From: Vitrella brassicaformis
Lineage: Eukaryota > Sar > Vitrellaceae
Direction: 5' to 3'
Assembly: GCA_001179505.1 (NCBI GenBank)
Contig: CDMY01000227.1
Coordinates: forward strand, 403,202 to 467,201
DNA length: 64,000 bases
Below are positions 12,001 through 21,975 of this stretch, piece by piece. The first letter of the stretch is position 1. Each line of letters opens with the position of its first letter. The position numbers and the translations under genes were made by a program. The notes under the pieces were generated by a model that worked only from the letters and a program-made list of their open reading frames with translations, had not been told where the DNA came from and made no database searches.

Positions 12001-13864
12001 TCAGCGTCGGCACCACCACCACTCAGCACGACGCTCATACACTGACACCGAACGCTGTACACACCAACAAGTGCATCTTTGTGCCGCCAACAAGTGCATC
12101 TTTCCATGTGTCTCTTGTTTGTACGCTCTCACCTGCAGGGGACTCAGTCACGGCAGTGGTCGTCGCGAAGGGGTTGAGGCGAGACGACACACTCGACACC
12201 GACGCAAGCTGATGCGACAACGAAGCGGAACTCTCCCTGCACAATCATGATCACACACGAAGGAATGAATGGAAGCAGCCAATCGCTCATCATTGATCGA
12301 CTGATTCACTGATTTACTTGCGGTAGGGGCGGAACGTCGGCACAGAGAGAATGATGGGCTTCATGACGGCTGCACCACCACCAGCAGCAGCAGGGGACTC
12401 AGTCACGGCAGCCTGATCGTATACACACACACACAGGTCGCTGTGAATGCAATCTCTTTCAGTTCGCTTGCCTTGTGTGCTTCCTGCGAGGCGCCACTGC
12501 TGGCTGCTGCTGGTGTTGCAGAGGATGATCCGGGCGAGCAGTCCTCGCGGCCGCCCCAGCTCTCATCGTCGTCATCGGGATCATCATCCCACTCAAAACC
12601 TAATATGATACAGACAGGCATGCATGATCATGAGGATTTCACGAGCTCACCGGGAAAGTATGGCTTGCAGCCCTGTGTTATCCCCAGGAGAAGGAGGAGC
12701 CTCTTGGCCTCGAAGTTGAACAGCCCGCAAAGCCCGCGCCGCTTCGACCACTTGCCATTCCGTAATTCGTTGCTGCACATGGGAATACACAGTCTCTCTG
12801 TCTGTTCTTTCCCTTCCTCACTTACTCCACACGCCTCAGGATTGATCGGAGCCAGATTGCGAACCTCTCGGCGCTCGTGAACATGCGACGCGCTTCCCAA
12901 ATGTCTGTCCCGGCTTGGACTGCCGCCTCCTAACACACTCACACAAAACACACACACCGATGTATGTGTGAACGGGAGCGGCGTCTCTGTGTACTTCGGT
13001 ATTGCCCCTTCGGTTGTTCTCATCGAAAGCATCACGGGCCAAACCTGACATGCACGAAGTGGACACATGCACGAAGTGTGACCGTCGCTTAGATGAGGGT
13101 GTGGATGAAGACCTTGTAGGCCGCGTCAGCCCTGCTGCGCTTGAGGGTTCGCCGAGACCAGCGGCGCCGCTGCTGGGCCGTGAGGCCGCGATCGCTGACC
13201 CAAAGAGACAAAGGAGCACCCGCACACATGAACACAACCTTGCTGTCGTCATCCTGTCCGTCATTGTGTGTTGTCTTACTTCCAATTCGCGTTGTGCCCA
13301 CAGAGTTGCCGTGCAGCTGCAGGTAAGTACTGGACGACGAATTGTAGGTAGTACCATAGGTTGATTGCCACGTACTGCCAATCAAACACACAAACACACC
13401 AAAAAATCTAACGAATGACGACGTTTGTGTTGATGCATTTTCATGGATGCATCAATGTGAGAATGCATGTGGTGCAATGATGCATTACTTACCTCGTTTG
13501 TGTGATGGTGGCGTGCACTGAAGTGCAGCAGGTTGGCATACACCTCACGATGGTCCGGGTAGACCATCCCCGCAACCGACCACACCCCAGCCACCAGGAC
13601 CGCGGCAGCATATTTGGGAAGAGCAGGCTTCGCCAGCGGCAGCGCTGCACGATCCGCTTGGCCTCTGCGGGAGGCGCATCGTGGCGGCCTGCTGTGGCTG
13701 ATGGGCGGATGAGTTGAGGGGGCTTGGGCTGGTGGATGGGGATGGGCAGCCTTTGATAAGATTTCAGCGAAAGAGAGAAAGAGGGGATGGGCGAGGATGC
13801 AGGATTGTCGAGTGCTTGAGCAGCGAATGCGCAAGCAAACTCCTCCCACCAATATCGGCAGCAT
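12001..13864 (-). CDS. Uncharacterised multi-exon protein with possible GC-AG intron
   Basis: Nine exons join with matching phases: 13864-13493, 13374-13280, 13194-13113, 12929-12826, 12772-12651, 12599-12472, 12412-12318, 12236-12133, 12041-12001, about 380 residues. Visible parts: a Pro-rich N-terminus, hydrophobic YAAAVLVAGVWSVAGMVYP, YVAINLWYYLQFVVQYLP, the RGLTAQQRR...DAAYK module, AERFAIWLRSILRRV, a basic stretch (GKWSKRRGLCGLFNFEAKRL), an acidic stretch (EWDDDPDDDDESW), and a Ser/Ala/Thr tail. The intron after 12472 has a GC donor (AAG/GCAAGC). After the DAAYK exon the frame could instead read on to a stop (IHTLI*) at 13089; the phase-0 match to the next exon favours splicing. The start ATG at 13864 is the least sure point. 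No family recognised; perhaps a membrane protein. Confidence 0.4.
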
Positions 13865-14311
13865 ATTTGGGTGCAACAGCGCCCGTCACTGGGTGGTGGG
13901 TGACGTGGTGGGTGGGCGTCTGGATGGGGAAGGTCGGGTGATATCCGACTTGTTGTGCGGCATATAGGTGCCAGCCGCTGGCTGGAAAGTGAGAGAGGGC
14001 TGCACCAGTGCCAGAGGATGACGGTGATGCGGGGAAAAGGTCGCGGCCCAAAAGTGGGGGCTGCGAAAAAGCTGCCGTCTCAATTCTCGCCAGTCTCGTA
14101 TTTCTCGCCGGTGCCTTTGTCTTCTCACGCTCGGTTCATTCCGTCATGGAACTATCTCACATAGTGTTCCCATCCGTGACACAGAAATGTCTGTACATGC
14201 CCACAATTGAAAAAGCCGTCCGTTGACGGCGCAGTCACTCACTCCATGAGCAAACCATCTGCTTCTCACCTCCCCTCTCCTTCCCCACCCCCAGGGCCGC
14301 TCTAACCCCCC
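13865..14311. other. Spacer between two minus-strand genes
   Basis: 447 bp. It contains a second copy of the 15-bp GGCAGCATATTTGGG (13857-13871, first copy 13604-13618), which suggests small duplications at the 5' edge of the unknown gene. No exact GCGAGCT motif, unlike the divergent spacers. No gene recognised. Confidence 0.35.
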
Positions 14312-15560
14312 CTAGATGTGCAAGTAGGAGAAGGCCAGCGCCTCCATCCATGCGCCAAGGTTGTAGCTGCCCGCCGGCGCCAACGCGGCCGCACAAGAGA
14401 ATGCGGCCGCGAAAAATGGCGTCAGTTCCCAACTGTCGCCGCCGCCACTACCTATCGTCAGGTACTGCCCTCCCCGCAGCAGTGACTCTAGGTGGAGCAG
14501 GCAGAAGACGAACAGCCCCAGGCCCAGCAGCAGCGACACGTAGTACGCGAAGGTGATGATGGAGATGCCGCGGCTGCCGACGTTGAACGTCTTGTAGAGG
14601 GTCGCCACGCGGGCAAGGGTCTCGAGTTGGAGAGCGCTGGACAGCAAGATCAGCGGCCAGAAGACGACGATCCAGTGCCATGACAGGGAGCTGTCGGCCT
14701 GTCGCCATACACAGCAGAAAGATCACACACATGTGTGACGGCAACACGTGTTGGTCCTACAGCCTCCCTCGCGCACCTTCATGCTGATCATGAAGATGGA
14801 CACAAACAGCACGGCTGCCGCGATGCCGGCCCTCAAGCTTTGCCCCGTCCGAATGATGATCGTCTTGAACACGGCAAGCAGCAGCAGCATTTCTATGGGT
14901 ATGACCACCACATGGAACCGGGCCGTCGACACGTGGAGGGCTTTGCTGTACAGAATGGAGGTGGAGAGGCACAGGGCGACGGCCACCAGGAGGCTCTGCA
15001 GGTTGGCGAACATCGATCGCCACATGCTGCAGATCTCCGTCTGGATGGCGAAGTAGATGCCGACGGCGAGAGAGGCTGCGGTGAGGATGAGCACCTCGAG
15101 CGAGAACAGCAGCAGAGGGAGGACGACGTGCTGGGGCAACACTGATGGATAGATCTGCACAACACAACACGCACAGGACAGCACACACACACATGGGAGG
15201 CTTGTTCCCGCGCGAAATATCGTCCCCCTTCAAGTTGTCACCCACCTGGTTGACGTATAGGAAGAGCATCACGAGGCTGGCGCCAAGATGGGCATACAGT
15301 GCGGTGCCGACAACCCACAGGTACACCATTCGCAAGCTGGAATGAGTGATGTAGAATGTCTCCAGCTGCTTCGCCAGCTTCTCTTGCCGCTTCAGACGCT
15401 GTATGCGGGCTGTGCGGACCGGACACGCATTGAGGCAGGAAGAGCAGCATCAGCGACTGCGACAGCATTCATGTGTGTGTTGTCCACACGTACCTTCGAG
15501 GCTCTTTGAGGTCGTGATTGGAAGGTATTGCCTCTGCTTCATTGTCGACAGACCACCCAT
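14312..15560 (-). CDS. Polytopic membrane protein, possibly TMEM185-like
   Basis: Four exons join in phase (15560 to about 15500; 15410-15247; 15155 to about 14780; 14700-14312), about 330 residues. After an N-terminal basic/coiled segment (RIQRLKRQEKLAKQLETFYI) come about eight hydrophobic helices: YLWVVGTALYAHLGASLVML, VVLPLLLFSLEVLILTAASL, LLVAVALCLSTSIL, VVVIPIEMLLLLAVF, AGIAAAVLFVSIFMI, WHWIVVFWPLILLSSALQ, TFAYYVSLLLGLGLFVFCLL and FFAAAFSCAAALAP. Helix spacing and a Trp-rich WHWIVVFWPL recall the TMEM185/Fragile-X-F-associated family, but I see no decisive motif. Start ATG at 15560; a second in-frame ATG lies six codons on. Head-to-head with the plastid thioredoxin-fold gene. Confidence 0.6.
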
Positions 15561-15814
15561 GGATGCTGCGGCTCCTCAACAGAAACTGCGCTACACGGGC
15601 ACCAGACGCACCGATAGGTCTTCTGTAATCATGTCGCTTCAACTGGTTCTGTACTGCAGATCTTGAAGCAGGGCAACGAGTGCAGAAGGGGAGGGGCGTG
15701 CGCCTTTGGTGGTGACGATTAAGGGTAAGATTGTCCGTGTGTCCTAATTTTTTGAGCTCGCCCAGAGAGAAGTAAGGCCTCCGCTGCCTCCTCCCTGAGC
15801 ATCTTTTGGTGCAG
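15561..15814. promoter_or_regulatory. Divergent promoter, TMEM185-like / plastid thioredoxin-fold gene
   Basis: 254-bp spacer. AGCTCGC (GCGAGCT on the minus strand) at 15755-15761, about 54 bp from the plus-strand ATG, just after a T-run (TTTTTTGAGCTCGCCC). Confidence 0.5.
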
Positions 15815-17647
15815 ATGAGGCTTTTCGCATCTTTTCTGCCTCACTTTTTCATCTCCGCAATGGTGCTCCTCTGCCGCACGTCGGCCTTCCAGATCTCGAG
15901 AGCGATACGTGCTATGAAGGGGCCGCAAGGCGGCCGGCCCTCACCATGGAAGATGCAGTCATCGACAACAGACAAATATCGCCAAGATCCACCGAAGCCC
16001 AGGAAGGTGCGTGGCCACGCAGCTAGTCAGCACGATGAAGGGACGACAGCTGATCTGATCTGATCATCTTTGCAAGGATGCATCCATAATGCATGCGCTG
16101 TGTTCGCCAGTTTGCCATCCGTCCCGACAAGGCCCTCGACATCGCAACGGCATCAGCAGGCCTGGTGTTCCGCCTTGGGTCGGGCGCTTTGGTCAACGGT
16201 TATCGCGTGTCCTTCGAGAAGGCCGACACTGACACTCCAAAGGACGCGCCACAGACGCGAGCGCCGAGCGGCCTTGACGAGGATGAGTACACCTTCGTGA
16301 CAGTGGCTGGGCGGAAGACGGTAGGTAGACCTCTAACTGCAATCACGTGAAGAAAGCTACAGTCGCAATTTCCCAACCTCTAATCATCACTTAGGTGGAG
16401 ACCAACAGGCTTGGGAAGCGGCCTGCCGTCCCGCTAGAGCTCTATGAGTTCGAGGGATGCCCATTCTGCCGAAAGGTGAGCGACGAGAGAGGAGAAGGGG
16501 GAGGGGCCGGAGGGCGACATTCCCTGTGTGTGTCTTGACTGTCGTGTGACGGTCAGGTTCGTGAGGCTGTCAGCATCCTTGGTAAGGCCGGACGGACACA
16601 AGAGGAGACGAATGTGATGATCATCGACCACTTTCCCTCTCTCCCTCTCTCTCTGCGTGTGTCTGTCTGTCTGTCTCCCTGCAGACCTGGACGTGCTGTT
16701 TTACCCGTGCCCCAAGGACGGCAAGGTGTATCGGCCACGGCTAGTGGCCCGCGCGGGAAAGAGCCAGTTCCCATACCTTGTCGATCCCAACGAGAAACTG
16801 GAGATGTACGAGTCTGACGGTAAGGAAGCGCCAAGGAGGGGAGGGATATATGGAAGGGGCCGAGTCTGTTGCACAAAGCAAGCTGCTGTCCCACATGTGT
16901 GTTTGTGCGGTGCGCGTGTGTTCGGTTCAGACATCATTCAGTATTTGTTCGACACGTATTCTGACGGCAAGGTGCCCCTCTTCCTGCGGCTCGGCCCCTT
17001 CACCACCATCACCTGTGGGCTCGGGCTGGCACCGCGACTCGGGAAGGGATCGAGATACATACCGGTATGCGTGTGGCCAGCCAGCTGGATGGATGGATGG
17101 ATGGACAACATATGTCCTCCTCTGTCGCATTTGTGTCTGTGTGTGTGTGGTTTCAGAGCAAGAGCCCACGGGAGCCGCTCATTCTATGGGGTTATGAGGG
17201 ATCGCCATTTGTCAAGATCGTGCGAGAGGTGCTTTCATCCCGCGAGCTGCCGCACCTGATGAAATTCTGTGCGAGGGGCAGCCCCAAACGATCGGTAAGG
17301 TTTGTGAGGCCCCTGCCTGTGTGAGTGTGCGTGGAATGGATTTGTGTGTCTGTCTGCCTGCAGGCTCTGCTCAAGAAGACCGGCACGTTCCAGGTGCCGT
17401 ATCTAGAAGACCCCAACACAGGTGTCAAGATGTTCGAGTCAGCCGAGGTATGTGGGCGTGCCGTGCGGGAGTGTCTGTCGGCCGGAGATGGGAATGATTG
17501 CGTTGCGTGAATGTGGTGTGGTTCTCTCTCTTGGGCTTCATTCAGATCGTCAATTATCTGAATGACGAGTACGGCGTGTCGAGCGACGAGCAGCAGCCTG
17601 TGGGCACCAGCAGCATGACCACCACCACATCAGCAGATGACAGATAG
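15815..17647 (+). CDS. Plastid-targeted tandem glutaredoxin/GST-N thioredoxin-fold protein
   Basis: Several exons join to about 300 residues. The N-terminus is a signal peptide (MRLFASFLPHFFISAMVLLC) followed by RTSAFQISRAIRAMKG, a Ser-Ala-Phe junction with a basic transit-like stretch, as in bipartite leaders of red-lineage complex plastids. Two thioredoxin-fold repeats follow. The first has LYEFEGCPFCRKVREA, DVLFYPCPKDG, FPYLVDPN and MYESDDIIQYLF. The second has LILWGYEGSPFVKIVREVL, FQVPYLEDPNTG and MFESAEIVNYL. This matches plant chloroplast proteins with tandem GST-N-like domains. Repeat 1 keeps CPFC; repeat 2 has SPF in place of the Cys pair, so only the first can be redox-active. Function of the plant homologues is not well defined; a glutathione-linked plastid role is inference. 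The tail is Ser/Thr-rich. AATAAA lies at 17675-17680, shortly after the stop. Confidence 0.8.
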
Positions 17648-18453
17648 ATAGAACCAAATACATGACGCATGGTGAATAAATGGCAGCCAACGACTTCAGC
17701 TGTCTGTCTAACTGTCCTGTGAGCTGGCAAAGCCAACCTCTAGCGTGCGTGCGGAGCGAGGGAGGGAGGGACTTAGCGAGTGATGGGGCGGGGTGGGCTG
17801 CTCTGGGGTGCCCAGACGAATTGATGGATGGATGGGCGCATGGAGCTTGGCGGCTCGTAGGTTTTGGCTTGTGTCTGTACAGCATCATGCCCAAATACTT
17901 GTGTGTGTGGGGTGAGGATGTGGGTGTCTGCAAATGAAGTCCATCCGGTGCATGTGGTAGGCCGCAATAGCGGCTAATAAATAATGCGTGTGTGATCGGA
18001 GAAGCCACAGACTCAGACAGACAGAGAGGCATTAATTCTTTTTCGGTTTGCGACGGACAGACTGACGGTATGCATTGACAGAAAGGTGACCCACGCATGC
18101 TATCAATGATCCTTCAGTCAGTCGTTCGCATATATAAAGCTCAAGCATCCTTACAAGAGAGCTAGCTAGCCAAGCCGGGGGCAACACAGGAAGCGAAGCT
18201 CGTTATGTACACACAGATGTAAGTCGGAAAGCGGTAGAATGAGAGGCGACGCAGAGGGGGGAGGGAGAGGGAGGGACACAGACAGACACGCACACTCAGA
18301 CTCATTTTCGCAGAGAGCCACGCATCAAGTGTGCGAGAGAGAGTTCACTCATCGTCACATCAGCCCATACACACCGAAAAACCTACGTCGTCATGGCCTA
18401 GCCACACACCATCTATCGCATCCCCTCACCCTCCCTCCCTCTCCCTCTCTCCC
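17648..18453. other. Tail-to-tail spacer with AATAAA/TATAAA islands
   Basis: 806 bp between two convergent genes. AATAAA at 17675-17680 and 17976-17981 could be polyadenylation signals of the plus gene. TATATAAA at 18131-18138. The last 60 bp is pyrimidine-rich on the plus strand. No gene recognised. Confidence 0.45.
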
Positions 18454-18873
18454 TCACTGCTCCTTCTTGTCCTCCCCCTCCCCCTCCCTCGTGTCGGCGT
18501 CCCCGCCCTCCTGCACCGCCGCCCGGATGGGCATCTCCTCCAGGTAGGCCAGATAGCAGTACACGGCCAGCACCATCTGCACCGCCAGCACAGCCGCCGC
18601 CCCGGCGTAGGTCAGCCGGGCGTTGGTGCGCACCTCCACCCACCCCTGGCTCATGATGTACAGGGCGGCGTAGAAGACGCCCACGGGGATCAGGAAGAGC
18701 ACGATGGACGTCAGCCAGAAGCGCAGGCTGACGTCGCGGTTGTCGGGGTTGAGCAGGAGCTGCGCGAAGGAGTACTTGACCCGAGGCTGCTCCTTGCCGG
18801 GTGGCGCCTTGGCTGCCGTGCTGCCCTCCTTGTCGGGGCTGTCCGTGGCTGCCGCAGATGCTGAACTCGCCAT
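18454..18873 (-). CDS. VMA21: VMA21-like V-ATPase assembly factor
   Basis: Single exon, 139 residues. Two membrane hairpins, FWLTSIVLFLIPVGVFYAAL and AGAAAVLAVQMVLAVYCYLA, are separated by a lumenal loop and follow a cytosolic N-terminus; this is the VMA21 layout (human 101 residues: helix with an IPIG/VPIG-type Pro-Val-Gly, loop, Val-rich second helix). VMA21 resides in the ER and assembles the Vo sector of the vacuolar proton ATPase. The tail ends EGEGEDKKEQ; yeast Vma21 uses a C-terminal dilysine retrieval signal and a KK is present near this end, but not in the exact KKxx position. N- and C-terminal tails are longer than in the human protein. Lack of introns sets it apart from most neighbours. 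Confidence 0.78.
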   Translation of the reverse strand: MASSASAAATDSPDKEGSTAAKAPPGKEQPRVKYSFAQLLLNPDNRDVSLRFWLTSIVLFLIPVGVFYAALYIMSQGWVEVRTNARLTYAGAAAVLAVQMVLAVYCYLAYLEEMPIRAAVQEGGDADTREGEGEDKKEQ

Positions 18874-19068
18874 GGTCGAACGAGATCTTCCTTGACGCAG
18901 CCTTCAGCTCGCACCGACAGCCTAGGGTAGCTCTGAAACCGCTGCTGCGACAGCCGTTCGCTACAGGAACTGTTGAAGGACGGCGCTCCTCCAACAACTT
19001 GATCTGCATCCGCCCTGAAGGTCCTTCCGTCAGATCTGCCATCTGCCTCATCAGCATCGTCACGCGAC
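18874..19068. promoter_or_regulatory. Divergent promoter, VMA21 / BTB gene
   Basis: 195-bp spacer. AGCTCGCA at 18906-18913 (TGCGAGCT on the minus strand), about 33 bp from the VMA21 ATG and 157 bp from the BTB ATG. Confidence 0.5.
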
Positions 19069-19866
19069 ATGACGACTGAAGTGGTGAAGCTCAACGTGGG
19101 CGGCAAGACGTTCGAGGTGGCCAAGAGCACGCTGATGAAGCACCCTGACGCCATGCTGGCCAAGCTCGTCGATGAGAAATGGACGCCCAACCAGAGCGAG
19201 GCCCTCTTTGTCGATGCCGATGGCGACTTGTTCGCCTACGTGCTGCAGTACTACCGCAGGGGCACGCCTGTGAGCGTGCCGCATCACGATGGCGTTACAA
19301 AGGACCAGGTGGGATCACGCATCACTGCAAATATCATGCTCGAACACCTGAGGCACTCACCGACTGACATCTGTGTGTGTGTGTCGTGTGTGTGTGCATC
19401 ACTTTATCAGCTCAAGAAGGAGTTCGACTACTTTGGTATTCCGCTGAGCGACGACATGATTGCCGTGGAACTGGCACCCTCATTCGCCGACCTCAATCGT
19501 GCCCGCGATAGATGCCTTGTTCAGGCACTCGAGGGGCTCGACAACCAAGCTGCAGCATTGTCGAGCGAGAGGACGACTTACATGTCGTTGAGAATTGCGA
19601 GGCAGGTCCTCTCCCGCCTTATCGACAAGACCGAGGCCTATTGGCGTCAACCGTCGGCTCACGCACAGCATGGACAGACCGAGGTGCGGCTGCAACCCGA
19701 GTTCGCCGATGCAAACAAAGCCTTGCAAGCTGAGCTACGAGGGTACAGCAAGGAGAGAATGTTGGAAGTTGCTGGCAACGTCAAGACGATCCTGGAGGAC
19801 CTGGGCTTTACCGTGGTGGTGTGCGAGACAGGCCACAACCTCGGTAACCTCACGCTGACTTACTGA
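19069..19866 (+). CDS. BTB/POZ (KCTD/T1-type) protein
   Basis: Two exons (19069-19308, about 19411-19866). The intron, about 102 nt, has no in-frame stop, so the unspliced frame also reads through. Spliced protein about 231 residues. The N-terminus is a K-channel-tetramerisation-type BTB domain: VVKLNVGGKTFEVAKSTLMK, DADGDLFAYVLQYYRRG, then LKKEFDYFGIPL. KCTD proteins use this fold to form oligomers and often to recruit cullin-3; which applies here is unknown. The C-terminal part (about residues 105-231) is helical with no recognised domain and ends GHNLGNLTLTY. A decayed copy of this 3' end follows the gene (19959-20066). Confidence 0.8.
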   Translation: MTTEVVKLNVGGKTFEVAKSTLMKHPDAMLAKLVDEKWTPNQSEALFVDADGDLFAYVLQYYRRGTPVSVPHHDGVTKDQVGSRITANIMLEHLRHSPTDICVCVSCVCASLYQLKKEFDYFGIPLSDDMIAVELAPSFADLNRARDRCLVQALEGLDNQAAALSSERTTYMSLRIARQVLSRLIDKTEAYWRQPSAHAQHGQTEVRLQPEFADANKALQAELRGYSKERMLEVAGNVKTILEDLGFTVVVCETGHNLGNLTLTY

Positions 19867-20688
19867 GTGCGCGTGGAGGTGCCTTTTTTCTTGGCCCTTG
19901 CCTTCAATGTGCTGTGAAGGCTATTGGCATCAAAGCGTGGATTGGAGATGTGCGACTTCACGCTCACTTACTGAAGAGAGATGAGTCAGAGTAATGTGGA
20001 TGCGTGAAGGTGTCCTTCTTTTGTTGTTTTTCTTTTTCGCCTGTGCCTTCGATGTGCTGTGAGAGGTGCGTGGCGGAGCTGAGACTCAGCTTCTGAGGGG
20101 ACATGAGAGGGGGGGGGGGGGCTCTCAGCTGCAAGCGGGGNNNNNNNNNNNNNNNNNNNNNNNNNNNNNNNNNNNNNNNNNNNNNNNNNNNNNNNNNNNN
20201 NNNNNNNNNNNNNNNNNNNNNNNNNNNNNNNNNNNNNNNNNNNNNNNNNNNNNNNNNNNNNNNNNNNNNNNNNNNNNNNNNNNNNNNNNNNNNNNNNNNN
20301 NNNNNNNNNNNNNNNNNNNNNNNNNNNNNNNNNNNNNNNNNNNNNNNNNNNNNNNNNNNNNNNNNNNNNNNNNNNNNNNNNNNNNNNNNNNNNNNNNNNN
20401 NNNNNNNNNNNNNNNNNNNNNNNNNNNNNNNNNNNNNNNNTCAGCTGCAAGCGGGGTGGGTTGTCCTTCCATTCTTCTCTGTGTGCGATGGATGGATCGA
20501 TGGATGGATGTCCACGTGTGGGTATGGTCTGCTTGCAGTAGGATATGCGTTTTGTGTTGTGTGCGTAAACGCTTTCAACAGGGGGGCGCGTGTCTGTGCG
20601 CGTGTTTGTGTGGACGTGCAAACGAGAGTCGTCAACACTGGCTTTTTTTGTCATGGGACAGAGACATTCAACGAGTCAACTGTCACGT
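19867..20688. other. Tail-to-tail spacer with duplicated 3' end and assembly gap
   Basis: After the BTB stop, 19959-19974 repeats the last coding bases (CACGCTCACTTACTGA against CACGCTGACTTACTGA at 19851-19866). 20046-20066 repeats the UTR piece at 19901-19920 (CCTTCRATGTGCTGTGA core), so the gene's 3' end was tandemly copied and has decayed. A G-run (20108-20121) and the first N-gap follow. No intact gene seen. Confidence 0.5.
20141..20440. other. Assembly gap, exactly 300 N
   Basis: The gap is bordered on both sides by the same 16 bases, TCAGCTGCAAGCGGGG (20125-20140 and 20441-20456), preceded by a G-run. Either a collapsed tandem repeat or two contig ends that overlap and should be merged. 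The second gap in the window is also exactly 300, so the size looks like a placeholder. Confidence 0.9.
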
Positions 20689-21975
20689 TCATTTGCTCGC
20701 AGCATCCCTTCCCCCCTCACGCAGCCATCCCTCAACTTTCATAGCCAGAGCCCTCCCACACAACAGCGCACTCTCACAGCTGCCCAAAGGCTCCCCACAG
20801 AAATCGCCACCAACCCCCAAGCCAATACACCCATCCCACAAACACCCATCTCCCCGCGCCTCCTCAGGCCCCTCAACAGCAAACGCCGCCCCCCACTGCT
20901 GCAGCTGACACATGACGGGGGCAGGCAGCTCAGCCGACGGCATCACCCTCCGCAGCACCCCTTCTGTCCGCTCCCGCAGCGTCCCTGCCAGCTCTTCTGG
21001 TGGCTTGTATTCCTTCCCAGGCACACTTGTGGGCGGCGCAAGGTGCGTGAACTGGTTGGCATAGCCACGGGTACAGTGGGCCACGAGGCAGAGCAGCCCC
21101 TGCTGGCGGGGAAGGATGACGATCTTGGACAGAATGGGGTCGTTCTCAACCATCAGGCAGTCGAATGGGACGGCGGCCTCCGTGGGATACGCCAGCATGA
21201 GGGTCTGCGTCTTGTCGCTCCTCACTTTGGCCATTGCATTCACCAGACGATCAACGTCAGAAGGGACACCTTCCTTGCGCAGCGAGGCGCCGAGCCGCCG
21301 CAGCGATGGGTCAAGGTCGAATGACAGCCCGCGCTCCTCACCAGTAGCAACACTCGTCAGCAGAACCACACCAAAGCCCGCATACACACCGTCCTCGTCG
21401 TCACGCAGCGAGAATTCCCTCTTTGCGGGGTCGTAGGTGATCTCGACGAGTGTCTTCGAGTAGGTCTGAGTGATCCGCGGGTTTGAGCTAAGCATTGCCT
21501 CACACCAGCTGTTCATATGTGGGCTGCCGACGTATTGCGGGCCTTCATCAGGGGCATCCCTCATCTCGCCGCTGGATGCGTCGAGCACCATCCTCCTGCC
21601 TTCATAGCGCCCCAGCCCCAGCTGTCGCTCCACCATTCTCTCCAGCACCTCGGTTGCCTCATCACACTGAGCCGCAAAGAACGGCGTGCCGTGGTTGAAG
21701 GAAACCCCAGGGAGTGAGCGGCTGAAGCGCGTCGCTGTGCGGCCTCCTGGGCCCCTGCCGCAGTCGAATACGCTGATTGAAACGTCCTGCAGTCGGCTTA
21801 AGTGGAAGGCGGCAGATGAGCCACAGACTCCAGAGCCGACGATGCAGATCTTGACGCCGCTGAGTGCGGCAGGTTGAGTCATCTTCTTCTTGGCTGGTGC
21901 GAGTGAGGGGAGGCGCACGCTGCTGTTGCGGAGGATGGACAGCAAGGGAGTTGCGAGAAACAGGGCGAGGGACAT
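20689..21975 (-). CDS. FAD-dependent renalase-like amine oxidase/oxidoreductase
   Basis: Single exon, 428 residues, ATG at 21975. A hydrophobic N-terminus (MSLALFLATPLLSILRNSSV) could be a signal peptide or anchor. It is followed by a Rossmann FAD-binding start KICIVGSGVCGSSAAFHL (GxGxxG/A pattern), the acidic ribose-binding strand ISVFDCGRGPGGRTATRF, and FNHGTPFF. Late in the protein come GAAFAVEGP, WDGCIGLGVGGDFCG and ESALLCGRALA, the usual FAD-closing GD motif. This order matches renalase-like NAD(P)/FAD oxidoreductases (COG3380 type), common in algae and bacteria. Substrate cannot be inferred. The lack of introns is unusual among its neighbours and could reflect retroposition or bacterial origin, but GC and codon use look like the surroundings. 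Confidence 0.8.
   Translation of the reverse strand: MSLALFLATPLLSILRNSSVRLPSLAPAKKKMTQPAALSGVKICIVGSGVCGSSAAFHLSRLQDVSISVFDCGRGPGGRTATRFSRSLPGVSFNHGTPFFAAQCDEATEVLERMVERQLGLGRYEGRRMVLDASSGEMRDAPDEGPQYVGSPHMNSWCEAMLSSNPRITQTYSKTLVEITYDPAKREFSLRDDEDGVYAGFGVVLLTSVATGEERGLSFDLDPSLRRLGASLRKEGVPSDVDRLVNAMAKVRSDKTQTLMLAYPTEAAVPFDCLMVENDPILSKIVILPRQQGLLCLVAHCTRGYANQFTHLAPPTSVPGKEYKPPEELAGTLRERTEGVLRRVMPSAELPAPVMCQLQQWGAAFAVEGPEEARGDGCLWDGCIGLGVGGDFCGEPLGSCESALLCGRALAMKVEGWLREGGRDAASK

Noticed and set aside
13089-13113. Reading the unknown gene on to the stop after IHTLI
   Set aside because: Possible, but the donor after ADAAYK joins in phase 0 to a chain of further exons with matching phases, so termination here is less likely.
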